Shown here: positions 44,797 through 53,381 of the stretch, piece by piece
Numbering within the stretch: the first letter of the stretch is position 1
How the letters are laid out: every line of letters begins with the position of its first letter
Assembly (NCBI GenBank): GCA_964539665.1
Contig: CAZIKB010000002.1
Location: 80,132 to 144,131, forward strand
Origin: CAZIKB01 sp964539665
Lineage (GTDB): Bacteria; Zhuqueibacterota; Zhuqueibacteria; Oceanimicrobiales; Oceanimicrobiaceae
Direction: 5' to 3'
DNA length: 64,000 nt
Notes under the pieces: model-generated
The model's database searches: none
Told to the model about the DNA's origin: nothing
The model's input: only the letters and a program-made list of their open reading frames with translations
Translations under genes and position numbers: made by a program

Positions 44797-46407
44797 ATGT
44801 CCCCAGTAATTTTTCATTTCATTACTCCTGTTTGGGGTGAAAAATATACGAAACAGTTTTTAGAAGTCAGCCTTCCATGTCAACTTTCTCCTCGTAATCT
44901 TGGTTCTTTTCGGGATAGAACAGTAAGCGATAAATATAACATATATACGACTTCTGAGGACGCTGCAACTATTAAAGCAGCGCCTGTCTTTCCAAAGCTT
45001 CTTGAAACCATCCATACTGAAATTCATCTTATTGATAAAGACATTGAGGAACTTAAAAGAAATAAAGAAAACAAGTATGACCTGCTTACTATTTGTCATA
45101 GTCGTGGGATCAGGGAAGCATTAAAAGAACAGGCTGCCTTTGTAAGCCTCTGTGCTGATATGTTGTTTTCAGATGGCTCATTCGCCAGCCTCCAGGCTCT
45201 TGTGGAGAATGGTAAACGTCTGGTCGCAGTCGGTTCATATCGGGTAGTTTCAGATACATTCGTGCCAGTACTGCAAGAAAAATTCTATTCAATTAATGAT
45301 TATACTATATCAGTGCCTCCTGCTGATTTTGTTGAGCTTTCACTGAATCATATACACCAGGACACAAAATCAGCCTGCGTGAACGGCGCCTCATTCTGTG
45401 ACCATTGGCCTGCGCATATATACTGGCAGGTTCCAGAAGGTGGAATCATTCAGAGGGGCCTGCATCTTCACCCATTAATGATTTTTCCTACAAGCAGTCA
45501 TGCAACACTGGATCCTTCTGCCGGTATGGGAATCGATGGCTATGATTATATGGCGCGCGCCGTTCCGAACTATGACGATGTTTACGTTGTTAACGATTCT
45601 GACATACTAACCATGGTATCTCTCCAGGCATTTGACAGGTTTTCAGCGCCTTATCCATATAAATTTAGTACGCTTCAGGCTGCATCTTGGATCAAGAAAC
45701 ACTGCGCCTCCTATCATGTCAATTTCCTGAAAACAAAAATTAGATTTCATCGTGAAAAAATATCGCCAAAATGGCATAAAGTAGAAAAAGATTCTGACAG
45801 GGTCGTTGCTAACATCTTTGCATGTCTGGAATTTTTCGATAAAATGCCTGAGGTGTACAATGAAATTGAAACTCACCGACAAAGTTGCAGCACTCAAACG
45901 AATAACCGGATTATAGAAATAGCGATTACTAAGAGAGAAGATGCAATTGCTCATTTTAAGCTTGGCTTAGAATTGAATAACCAGAGCAAATTTAAGGAGG
46001 CAATTGAAGCTTTTCTACATGCAATTAAACTTATACCTGATGATCCTGACCTGTATAATCATTTAGGTATCGCCTTGTTCCAGCTCAAAGATATTAAACG
46101 CGCAGAGAAGGTTTTTCTTTCTGCAATAAAACTGTCTCCCGCGTATGTTGACGCCTATGTAAATTTAGCTGAAATCAACTCTTTCAATCATAATTATAAT
46201 GAAGCAATAAAATATCTGAAGAAAGCTGTGGTGATTGCCCCAAATGATATTGAAATCATTGTAACTCTGGGCACACTCGGACAAAAACTGGGTAACTTTG
46301 AAGCACAGTCCATTGCATTGGATCTTCTAAAGAACATTGCACCGGAACACGATTTGATCGAAAGTATCGAGCAAACCCTTTTTGACTCGTCAGATATAAT
46401 CCGATAA
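44797..46407 (+). CDS. Uncharacterised domain fused to TPR repeats
   Basis: This 536-residue protein shares its first 345 residues with the N-terminal domain of the gene at 20000. Shared features are a VWGxxYT near the start, YTTxxDAxTIxA, DxLFSDGSF against DFIFADGAF, HLHPLM against HMHPMM, and the VVNDSD/VVEDSD end. The domain is not recognised. Residues about 385-536 are TPR repeats (KEAIEAFLHAIKLIPDD). There is no signal peptide. AAGGA upstream supports the ATG. It is probably part of the same protein-glycan machinery, but whether the first domain is a transferase is unknown. Confidence 0.75.
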   Translation: MSPVIFHFITPVWGEKYTKQFLEVSLPCQLSPRNLGSFRDRTVSDKYNIYTTSEDAATIKAAPVFPKLLETIHTEIHLIDKDIEELKRNKENKYDLLTICHSRGIREALKEQAAFVSLCADMLFSDGSFASLQALVENGKRLVAVGSYRVVSDTFVPVLQEKFYSINDYTISVPPADFVELSLNHIHQDTKSACVNGASFCDHWPAHIYWQVPEGGIIQRGLHLHPLMIFPTSSHATLDPSAGMGIDGYDYMARAVPNYDDVYVVNDSDILTMVSLQAFDRFSAPYPYKFSTLQAASWIKKHCASYHVNFLKTKIRFHREKISPKWHKVEKDSDRVVANIFACLEFFDKMPEVYNEIETHRQSCSTQTNNRIIEIAITKREDAIAHFKLGLELNNQSKFKEAIEAFLHAIKLIPDDPDLYNHLGIALFQLKDIKRAEKVFLSAIKLSPAYVDAYVNLAEINSFNHNYNEAIKYLKKAVVIAPNDIEIIVTLGTLGQKLGNFEAQSIALDLLKNIAPEHDLIESIEQTLFDSSDIIR

Positions 46408-46436
46408 CTCCAACTACCAAACAGTTTCACAAAAAA

Positions 46437-47291
46437 ATGATTCTTATCCTTGGCGCTTCAGGCTATATAGGAAGCTATTTATTTAGTCGATTTAAAAAAG
46501 AGTCATTGGAAGTCACAGGCACTTACTTTCAAAACAAAAGTCCCGGGAAGATATATTTTGATCTTGAAAGCATGTCGCTGTCTGACATACCCGTTGCCAG
46601 AGCTAAATGGGATTATGTAATTATTTCGGCGGCCAGTAATACAAAAATTGATGATTGCAGGACCTACCTGGACTATTCCTATAAAACAAATGTTATCAAA
46701 ACAAAAGGAATTATCGATTATTGTCATTTGAATGACATCGTTCCTGTGTATTTCTCAACCGACCATGTATTTGATGGCAAAAAAGGCAATTACACAGAAT
46801 CAGATGAAAGAAATCCAATCAATTGCTACGGACAGATGAAATATGAAGTAGAAAACTATTTAATCGAATCCGGCAAATCCTATCTCATTTTAAGAATGAG
46901 CAAAGTGTTTGGAGTAGACCTGGACGATGGTACTCTTATTTCGAGTATGGTAAAAAATATAAAATCGACCAGGATGCTTACCTGTGCGGATGATCAACTT
47001 ATGACTCCCCTCTTTGTTGATGATTTAGCACAATTCACGCTGACACTCATTGAGAATAAATATACGGGTATCTTTCACCTCGCTTCCACAAAAGCAGTTA
47101 CACGTTATGAAATTGGCTTAGCTATTCAGAAATATTTTAACCTCGATGCATCCGTGAATACCTGCAAAATTAATTCTTTCGGGCTATTAGAGAAAAGACC
47201 CATCCTAACAAACCTGAATATCACGAAATATAAAGAAATCACCGGATATAAAGAGCCGGAGATTAGCAACTTTTTAGGAATGATTAATTAG
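46437..47291 (+). CDS. RmlD-like dTDP-4-dehydrorhamnose reductase family protein
   Basis: This 284-residue SDR has the Rossmann motif LGASGYIG (G6-G12), the FSTDHVFDGKKGNYTE stretch near 106 and the catalytic Y131-x3-K135 in YGQMKYEVE. These are features of the RmlD_sub_bind family, which reduces a 4-keto sugar nucleotide. There is no rmlABC neighbour, so the sugar is not assured to be rhamnose. It follows the TPR protein by 29 bases and the TIM-barrel gene comes 8 bases later. Confidence 0.85.
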   Translation: MILILGASGYIGSYLFSRFKKESLEVTGTYFQNKSPGKIYFDLESMSLSDIPVARAKWDYVIISAASNTKIDDCRTYLDYSYKTNVIKTKGIIDYCHLNDIVPVYFSTDHVFDGKKGNYTESDERNPINCYGQMKYEVENYLIESGKSYLILRMSKVFGVDLDDGTLISSMVKNIKSTRMLTCADDQLMTPLFVDDLAQFTLTLIENKYTGIFHLASTKAVTRYEIGLAIQKYFNLDASVNTCKINSFGLLEKRPILTNLNITKYKEITGYKEPEISNFLGMIN

Positions 47292-47299
47292 ATATTACT

Positions 47300-48163
47300 A
47301 TGATTGGATTAAGTTCTTCTTACTATGCGACTAAAGGATATAACATCTATGAATCTGTTCAAAGAGTAGTAGATTTAGGCTTCAATGTTGTTGAATTAGG
47401 CGCTGCCCACAATTACGAAGAAAATGTCTGGGAAACATTACGTCGATTAAAAAGTGATTTTCCTCACATCATTTTTACTGTCCATCAGTATTTTCCGGCT
47501 AACAGAGAAAAAATCTGGTTTAACCCTGCTGAAGGTCTCAGCTCTACAAACAAACAGATAATTGATCATTTATTCAAATCAGCATCAATTATGGAGGCTT
47601 CAATAGTAAGTATCCATGAGCCCATTATTCAAAACGTTAGTGTTGGACCTCAGGTAACGGGAAATTTCTATGAGCCCATACTGAGTGAGCGGAAGGATGA
47701 GCAACTATGTAAAAAAAATTTCATCAAACTCATGGAATATGCAGACAACAAAGCTGAAGAGTCGGGAACAAGAGTGATTATTGAAAATATGAATACCAAA
47801 ATGGTTGACACATTTCAATACGCTGAAGAATTTTTTTTTGAACTATTTAATAAATTTAGTAACTCTGGTTTACTATTGGATGTCGGACATGCTTTACAAT
47901 GCGGCAATCTCAACACATGGTTGAACATGAGCGCACACGTTCAGGAGGTACATCTTCATGATGCCGGTATCACAACCAGTGGAAAAGTATGGGCACATTT
48001 TCCCGTAAAGGATCAGTCATATTTTGAGCCAGTAAAGAATATTCTGAAAGAGAAAGATCTACCATTAATTTTTGAACATGGCGCAGATGTTTCTGAGAGT
48101 GAAATAATATACGAAAAACAGTTATTTGATTCTTTTCAAAAAACTCTTAATGATAAAAGCTAA
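47300..48163 (+). CDS. Xylose-isomerase-like TIM-barrel sugar isomerase/epimerase
   Basis: This 287-residue protein has the AP-endonuclease-2/xylose-isomerase-like barrel. Metal-ligand type motifs include ELGAAHNYEENV near 32, SIHEP near 100, VIIENMNTKM near 156, LLDVGHALQCGN near 192 and EVHLHDAG near 215. Family members isomerise or epimerise sugars, or act as hydrolases or lyases. It is co-directional with and close to the RmlD-like gene and the large glycosyltransferase, suggesting a late sugar modification (inference). Confidence 0.8.
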   Translation: MIGLSSSYYATKGYNIYESVQRVVDLGFNVVELGAAHNYEENVWETLRRLKSDFPHIIFTVHQYFPANREKIWFNPAEGLSSTNKQIIDHLFKSASIMEASIVSIHEPIIQNVSVGPQVTGNFYEPILSERKDEQLCKKNFIKLMEYADNKAEESGTRVIIENMNTKMVDTFQYAEEFFFELFNKFSNSGLLLDVGHALQCGNLNTWLNMSAHVQEVHLHDAGITTSGKVWAHFPVKDQSYFEPVKNILKEKDLPLIFEHGADVSESEIIYEKQLFDSFQKTLNDKS

Positions 48164-48171
48164 AAATTTCA

Positions 48172-51100
48172 ATGAAAAATTATCTAATTACAGCGCTTGT
48201 CACAACTTACAATTCAGAACGCTTTATGCGGGGACTACTGGAGGATCTCGAAAGCCAGACTATCGCTGAACAGTTGGAGATTGTTGTAGTAGACAGCAAT
48301 TCTCCGCAGAACGAACGGGCTATTATTGAGGAATTCCAGCAGCGCTACGATAATATTGTTTACATACGCACTGATAAACGCGAAACATCCCATGCTTCCT
48401 GGAATCACTGCATCCATGCGGCCAGAGGCAAATATCTGACCATAGCCTGTACTGATGACAGACATCGCCCGGACGCATTTGAGTTGATGGTGCGGGTATT
48501 AGATGAATATCCAGAATATGGACTGGTCTACGCTGATTCGTTGATTACAAACATTGAAAACGAAACCTTCGAACGGAATTCAGCGACTAAACGCTACGAT
48601 TGGCCGGATTACAACCTGGGGACGTCACTTTCAAGTTGCATATTTGGTCCGCAGCCGGTTTGGCGGCGCGAAGTTCATGATAAGGCGGGTTACTTTGATC
48701 CCGAGCTCTGGATTGCTGGAGATCATGATTTATTCATTAGAATTGCCTGGCACTGTGGAGCCGTGCATTTACGTGAGACCCTTGGACTTTTCCTGCAGAG
48801 GAATGATAGTAATAGCGGCCGCGATAATAGCGAAGACGTAATCCGCGATGTTTCTCAGGTCATGCGATTATATAGAAAGCAGATACCGATTACCGAAGTA
48901 TATCCAGGGCTTCAGGCCCATGCAGATGATCCTGTTGTAATGGCTGCTGTCTTGTGGCACTTTGGGAATCTGTGCGCACTGAATCCATATACTGATTTTG
49001 AAATGGCAATAAAAAAGTATCAAGCTGCTCTTGCAATGCCAGGAATGACATCGGAATTTAACAAGCAGATCAATACGATGTTTTCACATAACATTGGTCT
49101 TATTCTTTATTGTTTAGGAGAAAAACAACAAGGAAAGGATTTTTTAAGTCGAGCATTAGAATTGCCCTCCGCGAAGTCCAACCTTGAATTGATGGAACAA
49201 CTTGAACAGTCTGGCAAGCTGGCGATTCTCACCAATTTTAACATGTTGCAGCTTGAACACGCAGTGATAAAGCAAGCGTGTCGTGCCTCTGGAATAAGGT
49301 TGGACAGTAATGGAGCATTGATTCAAACTGCAAAACATGAACAAATTTTTTGGGATGTGTATTCAGGACCCAACGGAATTCCGGTTTCGGAAGCGGAGAA
49401 AGCACAGGCTGTTGCCCGAAAACCACGACAGCAGGATGAGTGTGAGTCAATTGCAAAGGATGTCAAACAAAAAACGCGTAATTTTGATATCCCAGCATCT
49501 TCAAAATCAACAGCAACTAAAATTGACAGCCAGAACAAATTGCATATATTGATGACCATGTTTGGCTGGGCAGATGAAGGCGGAGGCACCATCCACCCAC
49601 GCCAGGTTGCTAAAACATTGGTGCAGCGAGGCCACAAGGTAACTGTTGTCTACACAGCCGCGCAAACTAAACCAGACAAACCAACTTACTATGTTGAAGA
49701 GAGTCAGGAAGATGGCGTACAATTATTTGCCATCTACAACCAGGCGGTCTTATTTATTGATTTAGAACATCCTGAGCGAGAAATAGCTGATCCGGATATG
49801 CTGCGTATAATGAAAAATTTAATAATCAGTATAAAACCAGATATTGTAAATTATGCCAGTCTGTTAAACTTCTCGGCTGGTATTTTAAAAGATATCAATC
49901 GAGCTGGTATCCCAAGTATTTACACGCCCTATAATTACTGGCCAATTTGTCCTCGTATGTATCTCTTTCGAGATGACCTGACGCTCTGCAGCGGGCCTTC
50001 ATCGGATGGCAGCAAGTGCGCAGTATGTATCGGAAAAATCGATAATGCAGAGAAATACGGACAACGTGCGGTTCAAATTCGGCGCGCCTTTAATAATCAC
50101 ATTAATCGCCACCTGGCGGTATCGCATCGGGTGCGGCAAATATTTGTTCAGAACGGTTATGAGGCTGATCGTATTCAGGTACTCCACCAACCCTCAGCAA
50201 CTACCGATTGGATTTGGCAGGAAGTTGGAAAGTCGCGTCAACCTGTTATCTCAATGCCGCATCCGGTTAAAGTAGGTTTCATCGGGAGTTTGTTGTCCCA
50301 GAAGGGCGTGCATGTTTTAGTGAAAGCTCTCCAGGCTTTCCAGCCAGACCAGGTTGAAGGACATATCTTCGGCGCGGGACCGGAGTCCTATTTTAAAGCT
50401 TTACGACAGATGGATAGTAAAGGATTAGTACAATTCCATGGACAGTATGAGCTAAGTCAATTACCACACCTGCTGAACCAGGTAGATGTCATCGTCATTC
50501 CATCAATCTGGGAAGACTGTGCGCCTTTTGTTGTTCAGGAGGCGCTGGCCGCGCGCTGTCCGGTAATCGGCAGCCGTATCGGCGGCATTCCTGAGTTCAT
50601 TGAAAAAGGCGTAAACGGTTTCATCTTTAATCCATGCGATTCGGCTGATTTGGCCAGCGTATTATTCCGATTTATGAGCGATTCATCGCTTCTTGGGCGA
50701 ATGCAAAACAATATTCAACCACCCAAAAGCTTTGAAACTTATTTGGATGAGCTGCTTAGAAATTATCGAGAGGCGATCACCCAACACAACTATAATGCAT
50801 CATTCAATCGCAATGTTCGTGCGGCAAATCACAATCCAACAATATCAGTAAATCAGGACAAGTTCATACAGGGAAATAAAGTTTTAAATCATAATTTCGA
50901 ATCACTAAATATCCGCTGGGAAGGTTCGCAATTTGTCTACCATTCACTGGCTTTAATAAATCGCGAACTATGTTTGCAGCTTCAGGAAGCCGGCCATACG
51001 GTTTCCATTATTCCATATGAACCAGACGAGTTTGATTGTGAAGTTGACGAACGATTTCAGAAATTGTCCAACTGTACAAATGCAGGCTTCTCAGGTCCCG

Positions 51101-52356
51101 TAGATGTCCATGTTCGCCACCAGTGGCCTCCCAATCTTACCGCTCCGGATGAAGGGCATTGGATTATAATTCAGCCCTGGGAATTTGGCAGTTTACCCAA
51201 ACAGTGGGTAGAAGTTTTTTCAACTCAGGTAGATGAAATGTGGGTGCCGAGTAATTACTTACGGCAGGTGTATCTTGAAAGCTGCGTTCCCGCGGAAAGG
51301 GTATTTGTCGTTCCCAACGGAATCAATCCGGATAAATTCCATCCAGAAGTTAGACCGTATAAACTTAAAACAAAAAAGAAATTTAAATTTCTGTTTGTGG
51401 GAGGTACAATCCACCGGAAAGGTATTGATCTTTTATTGGTGGCTTATATTAATGTTTTCAAGAAATCAGATGATGTCTGTCTGGTAATAAAAGATATGGG
51501 CTGCGATTCTTTTTATCAGGGAATGACATTCAAAGAATTCATAAAAAAGATAAAAAGAAGAAAAAACGCACCGGCCATAGAGTATATAGATGCTATTATT
51601 CCTGAAGAGGAACTAACAGGTCTTTATACTGCATGTGATGTTTTGGTGCATCCCTATCGTGGAGAAGGTTTTGGCCTGCCAATTATAGAAGCTATGGCCT
51701 GTGGCACTCCAGCCATCGTTACAAACGGTGGTGCATGTCTTGACTTTTGCAACTATGAAAATAGTCTCCTGGTGAAAGCAATTAAAATTCAATCTGCGGA
51801 AAAAAAGGTTGAATACTTTGACACCATGGATTTTCCATGGTTTTACGAAGTTAACCTTAATGATTTAAAAAAGCATATGTGTTATGCATTCCAAAATCCC
51901 GTACTGATGAAAAAATTAGGAGGAAAAGCAACCCAGGATGCACATAATCATTGGACGTGGAAACATGCGACACAAATAATTCAAGAGCGCATTGCTGTAA
52001 TAAAACAGTCACCTATTCAGAGGCATACGATAAAAATGGGGAAAGAAAAAAAATCACAATATTTTTATCCCTCACACCCAGCCTCAGGAACAGAAGCGCG
52101 CATTCATGTTGTTGATAAACTATTTTCATCCGATGAGCAACAATATGATGCAATGTTCCGGGAAGGCAGTACTTTAGTCAAAAAAGGTCAATTAGTTGAT
52201 GGTCTCAAAGTTTTATCGCATCTGCTTGAACTTCGTCCAAACCATACCAACACACTTAAACTGATGGGCAACCTTTTTCAAAAATTTGGTAAGGACTCAG
52301 AAGCACATGAGATGTGGGAATTAGCGCTTTCCCAGGAGTCAAACAACCAGAAGTAA
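48172..52356 (+). CDS. Giant multidomain glycosyltransferase: GT2, GT4, GT4-type and TPR
   Basis: This 1394-residue protein has several modules in order. Residues 1-235 are a GT2 domain (ALVTTYNSERF, VVVDSNSP, TDD for metal binding). A helical linker at about 270-360 is possibly TPR-like. Residues about 455-870 are a GT4 domain (GGGTIHPRQVAKTLVQRGH, the Cys-rich CSGPSSDGSKCAVC loop, then PSIWEDCAPFVVQEAL). Residues about 900-1290 are a second GT-B domain with the donor motif GEGFGLPIIEAMACGTP. Residues about 1325-1394 are one or two TPR units. One polypeptide could add three sugars in series to an acceptor held by the TPR (inference). The start has little ribosome-site signal. Confidence 0.85.
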   Translation: MKNYLITALVTTYNSERFMRGLLEDLESQTIAEQLEIVVVDSNSPQNERAIIEEFQQRYDNIVYIRTDKRETSHASWNHCIHAARGKYLTIACTDDRHRPDAFELMVRVLDEYPEYGLVYADSLITNIENETFERNSATKRYDWPDYNLGTSLSSCIFGPQPVWRREVHDKAGYFDPELWIAGDHDLFIRIAWHCGAVHLRETLGLFLQRNDSNSGRDNSEDVIRDVSQVMRLYRKQIPITEVYPGLQAHADDPVVMAAVLWHFGNLCALNPYTDFEMAIKKYQAALAMPGMTSEFNKQINTMFSHNIGLILYCLGEKQQGKDFLSRALELPSAKSNLELMEQLEQSGKLAILTNFNMLQLEHAVIKQACRASGIRLDSNGALIQTAKHEQIFWDVYSGPNGIPVSEAEKAQAVARKPRQQDECESIAKDVKQKTRNFDIPASSKSTATKIDSQNKLHILMTMFGWADEGGGTIHPRQVAKTLVQRGHKVTVVYTAAQTKPDKPTYYVEESQEDGVQLFAIYNQAVLFIDLEHPEREIADPDMLRIMKNLIISIKPDIVNYASLLNFSAGILKDINRAGIPSIYTPYNYWPICPRMYLFRDDLTLCSGPSSDGSKCAVCIGKIDNAEKYGQRAVQIRRAFNNHINRHLAVSHRVRQIFVQNGYEADRIQVLHQPSATTDWIWQEVGKSRQPVISMPHPVKVGFIGSLLSQKGVHVLVKALQAFQPDQVEGHIFGAGPESYFKALRQMDSKGLVQFHGQYELSQLPHLLNQVDVIVIPSIWEDCAPFVVQEALAARCPVIGSRIGGIPEFIEKGVNGFIFNPCDSADLASVLFRFMSDSSLLGRMQNNIQPPKSFETYLDELLRNYREAITQHNYNASFNRNVRAANHNPTISVNQDKFIQGNKVLNHNFESLNIRWEGSQFVYHSLALINRELCLQLQEAGHTVSIIPYEPDEFDCEVDERFQKLSNCTNAGFSGPVDVHVRHQWPPNLTAPDEGHWIIIQPWEFGSLPKQWVEVFSTQVDEMWVPSNYLRQVYLESCVPAERVFVVPNGINPDKFHPEVRPYKLKTKKKFKFLFVGGTIHRKGIDLLLVAYINVFKKSDDVCLVIKDMGCDSFYQGMTFKEFIKKIKRRKNAPAIEYIDAIIPEEELTGLYTACDVLVHPYRGEGFGLPIIEAMACGTPAIVTNGGACLDFCNYENSLLVKAIKIQSAEKKVEYFDTMDFPWFYEVNLNDLKKHMCYAFQNPVLMKKLGGKATQDAHNHWTWKHATQIIQERIAVIKQSPIQRHTIKMGKEKKSQYFYPSHPASGTEARIHVVDKLFSSDEQQYDAMFREGSTLVKKGQLVDGLKVLSHLLELRPNHTNTLKLMGNLFQKFGKDSEAHEMWELALSQESNNQK

Positions 52357-52678
52357 TAGGTTAAAATATACAGCCACTCAGTGGGAAGCGCCCCCTCTGT
52401 AACTGAATTTTTATTGTATTTCTTGTCTTGCATTAAGCCCATTTAAACTTCTTACACTTTCCTCCATTTCCATTCAATCATTACCTGCCAGACCTCATAT
52501 TCTTCTATAATCAAAATATTTAAAAAATATATACTTTTTTTTAAATAAAGTAGCAAGTCGAATTTTCGGTTGTCGATAATAAAACTGAAGGGTTCTCAGA
52601 AATTGGAAAATAAAATGAATTCATTTTAAGTTTTGATAAGAAGAAAAAATTATTTATTTAAGCAAACGGAGACTTGAA
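52357..52678. other. A/T-rich intergenic region ahead of the flagellar operon
   Basis: This 322-base region marks the switch from glycan genes to flagellar genes. A short hairpin CCAC-TCA-GTGG lies just after the glycosyltransferase stop and could end transcription weakly. GTCGATAA at 52572-52579 is close to the sigma-28 -10 (GCCGATAA), with TAAAG at 52546-52550 upstream, but the spacing is about 7 bases too long. ACGGAG precedes the fliS ATG. A promoter must lie here, but I cannot place it with confidence. Confidence 0.5.
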
Positions 52679-53029
52679 ATGGTACAAAAACCTATTTTCA
52701 GTAAAAAGAAAACAACTTTGAATCCATATATGAAACAGCAAATACAATCAGCCAGCCCTGAAAAATTAATATTGATTATGTATGATTTGGGAATTCAATC
52801 TTGCTATACTAAAAATAAACAAAAAGCTATCAAGGTCCTGGTCGAACTCATTGCAGCGCTTAATTTTGATCATAGAGATATGGCTGTAATATTCTTCGAT
52901 TTATATAAATATGCCCTTGATTATATTCACAAAGAAAAATTTAAAGAGCCGAGAATAATTTTCGAAGCATTACGTGATGTTTGGGTATCCTCCGTAATGT
53001 CAACTGGAACAGTACAAAAAGCAAATTAA
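52679..53029 (+). CDS. fliS: Flagellin export chaperone FliS
   Basis: This 116-residue helical protein has the FliS signature NPYMKQQIQSASPEKLILIMYD followed by the usual short helices. FliS binds the C-terminal end of flagellin in the cytoplasm, prevents early polymerisation and delivers it to the export gate. The order fliS, second fliS-like, fliD, chaperone, flgM is a late flagellar operon. ACGGAG 7 bases before the ATG supports the start. Flagellin itself is not in the window. Confidence 0.88.
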   Translation: MVQKPIFSKKKTTLNPYMKQQIQSASPEKLILIMYDLGIQSCYTKNKQKAIKVLVELIAALNFDHRDMAVIFFDLYKYALDYIHKEKFKEPRIIFEALRDVWVSSVMSTGTVQKAN

Positions 53030-53047
53030 AGATAAGGAAATAATATC

Positions 53048-53347
53048 ATGCAGCCATTGCATTCAACACGTATGTTGGATAAGAACACAACACCAGAATC
53101 GGTGATTTTACAACTCTATGATTTGGGTATTGAATGTTGTCAAAAAAAAGAACAGAATAAAGCCACAAAAGTGCTAACGGAGTTAATTAATGCTCTTAAT
53201 TTTGAACATGGAGAGATGTCAATATTATTTTGTAAATTATATCAATATGCCATAAGTATGGTTCATATTGAAAATTATGATCAATCAATATATGTTCTTA
53301 AAGAAATGCGGAATACGTGGGAACAATCCGTAATTCTTAAAGAATGA
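53048..53347 (+). CDS. Second FliS-like chaperone
   Basis: This 99-residue paralogue lies 18 bases after fliS. It shares TPESVILQLYDLGIECC with the SPEKLILIMYDLGIQSC of fliS, the alternation of Leu/Ile in helices, and ALNFEHGEMS against ALNFDHRDMA. It lacks the NPY start motif that in FliS contacts flagellin. It may serve a second flagellin, or regulate or partner the first chaperone (inference). Confidence 0.8.
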   Translation: MQPLHSTRMLDKNTTPESVILQLYDLGIECCQKKEQNKATKVLTELINALNFEHGEMSILFCKLYQYAISMVHIENYDQSIYVLKEMRNTWEQSVILKE

Positions 53348-53381
53348 TTGATTTAAATCATTATAATAGCGGGTAAGTAAA

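Noticed and set aside
52546..52579. TAAAG and GTCGATAA upstream of fliS as a sigma-28 promoter
   Set aside because: The -10 is a good match but the spacer is about 18 bases from the TAAAGTAG block, not 11.
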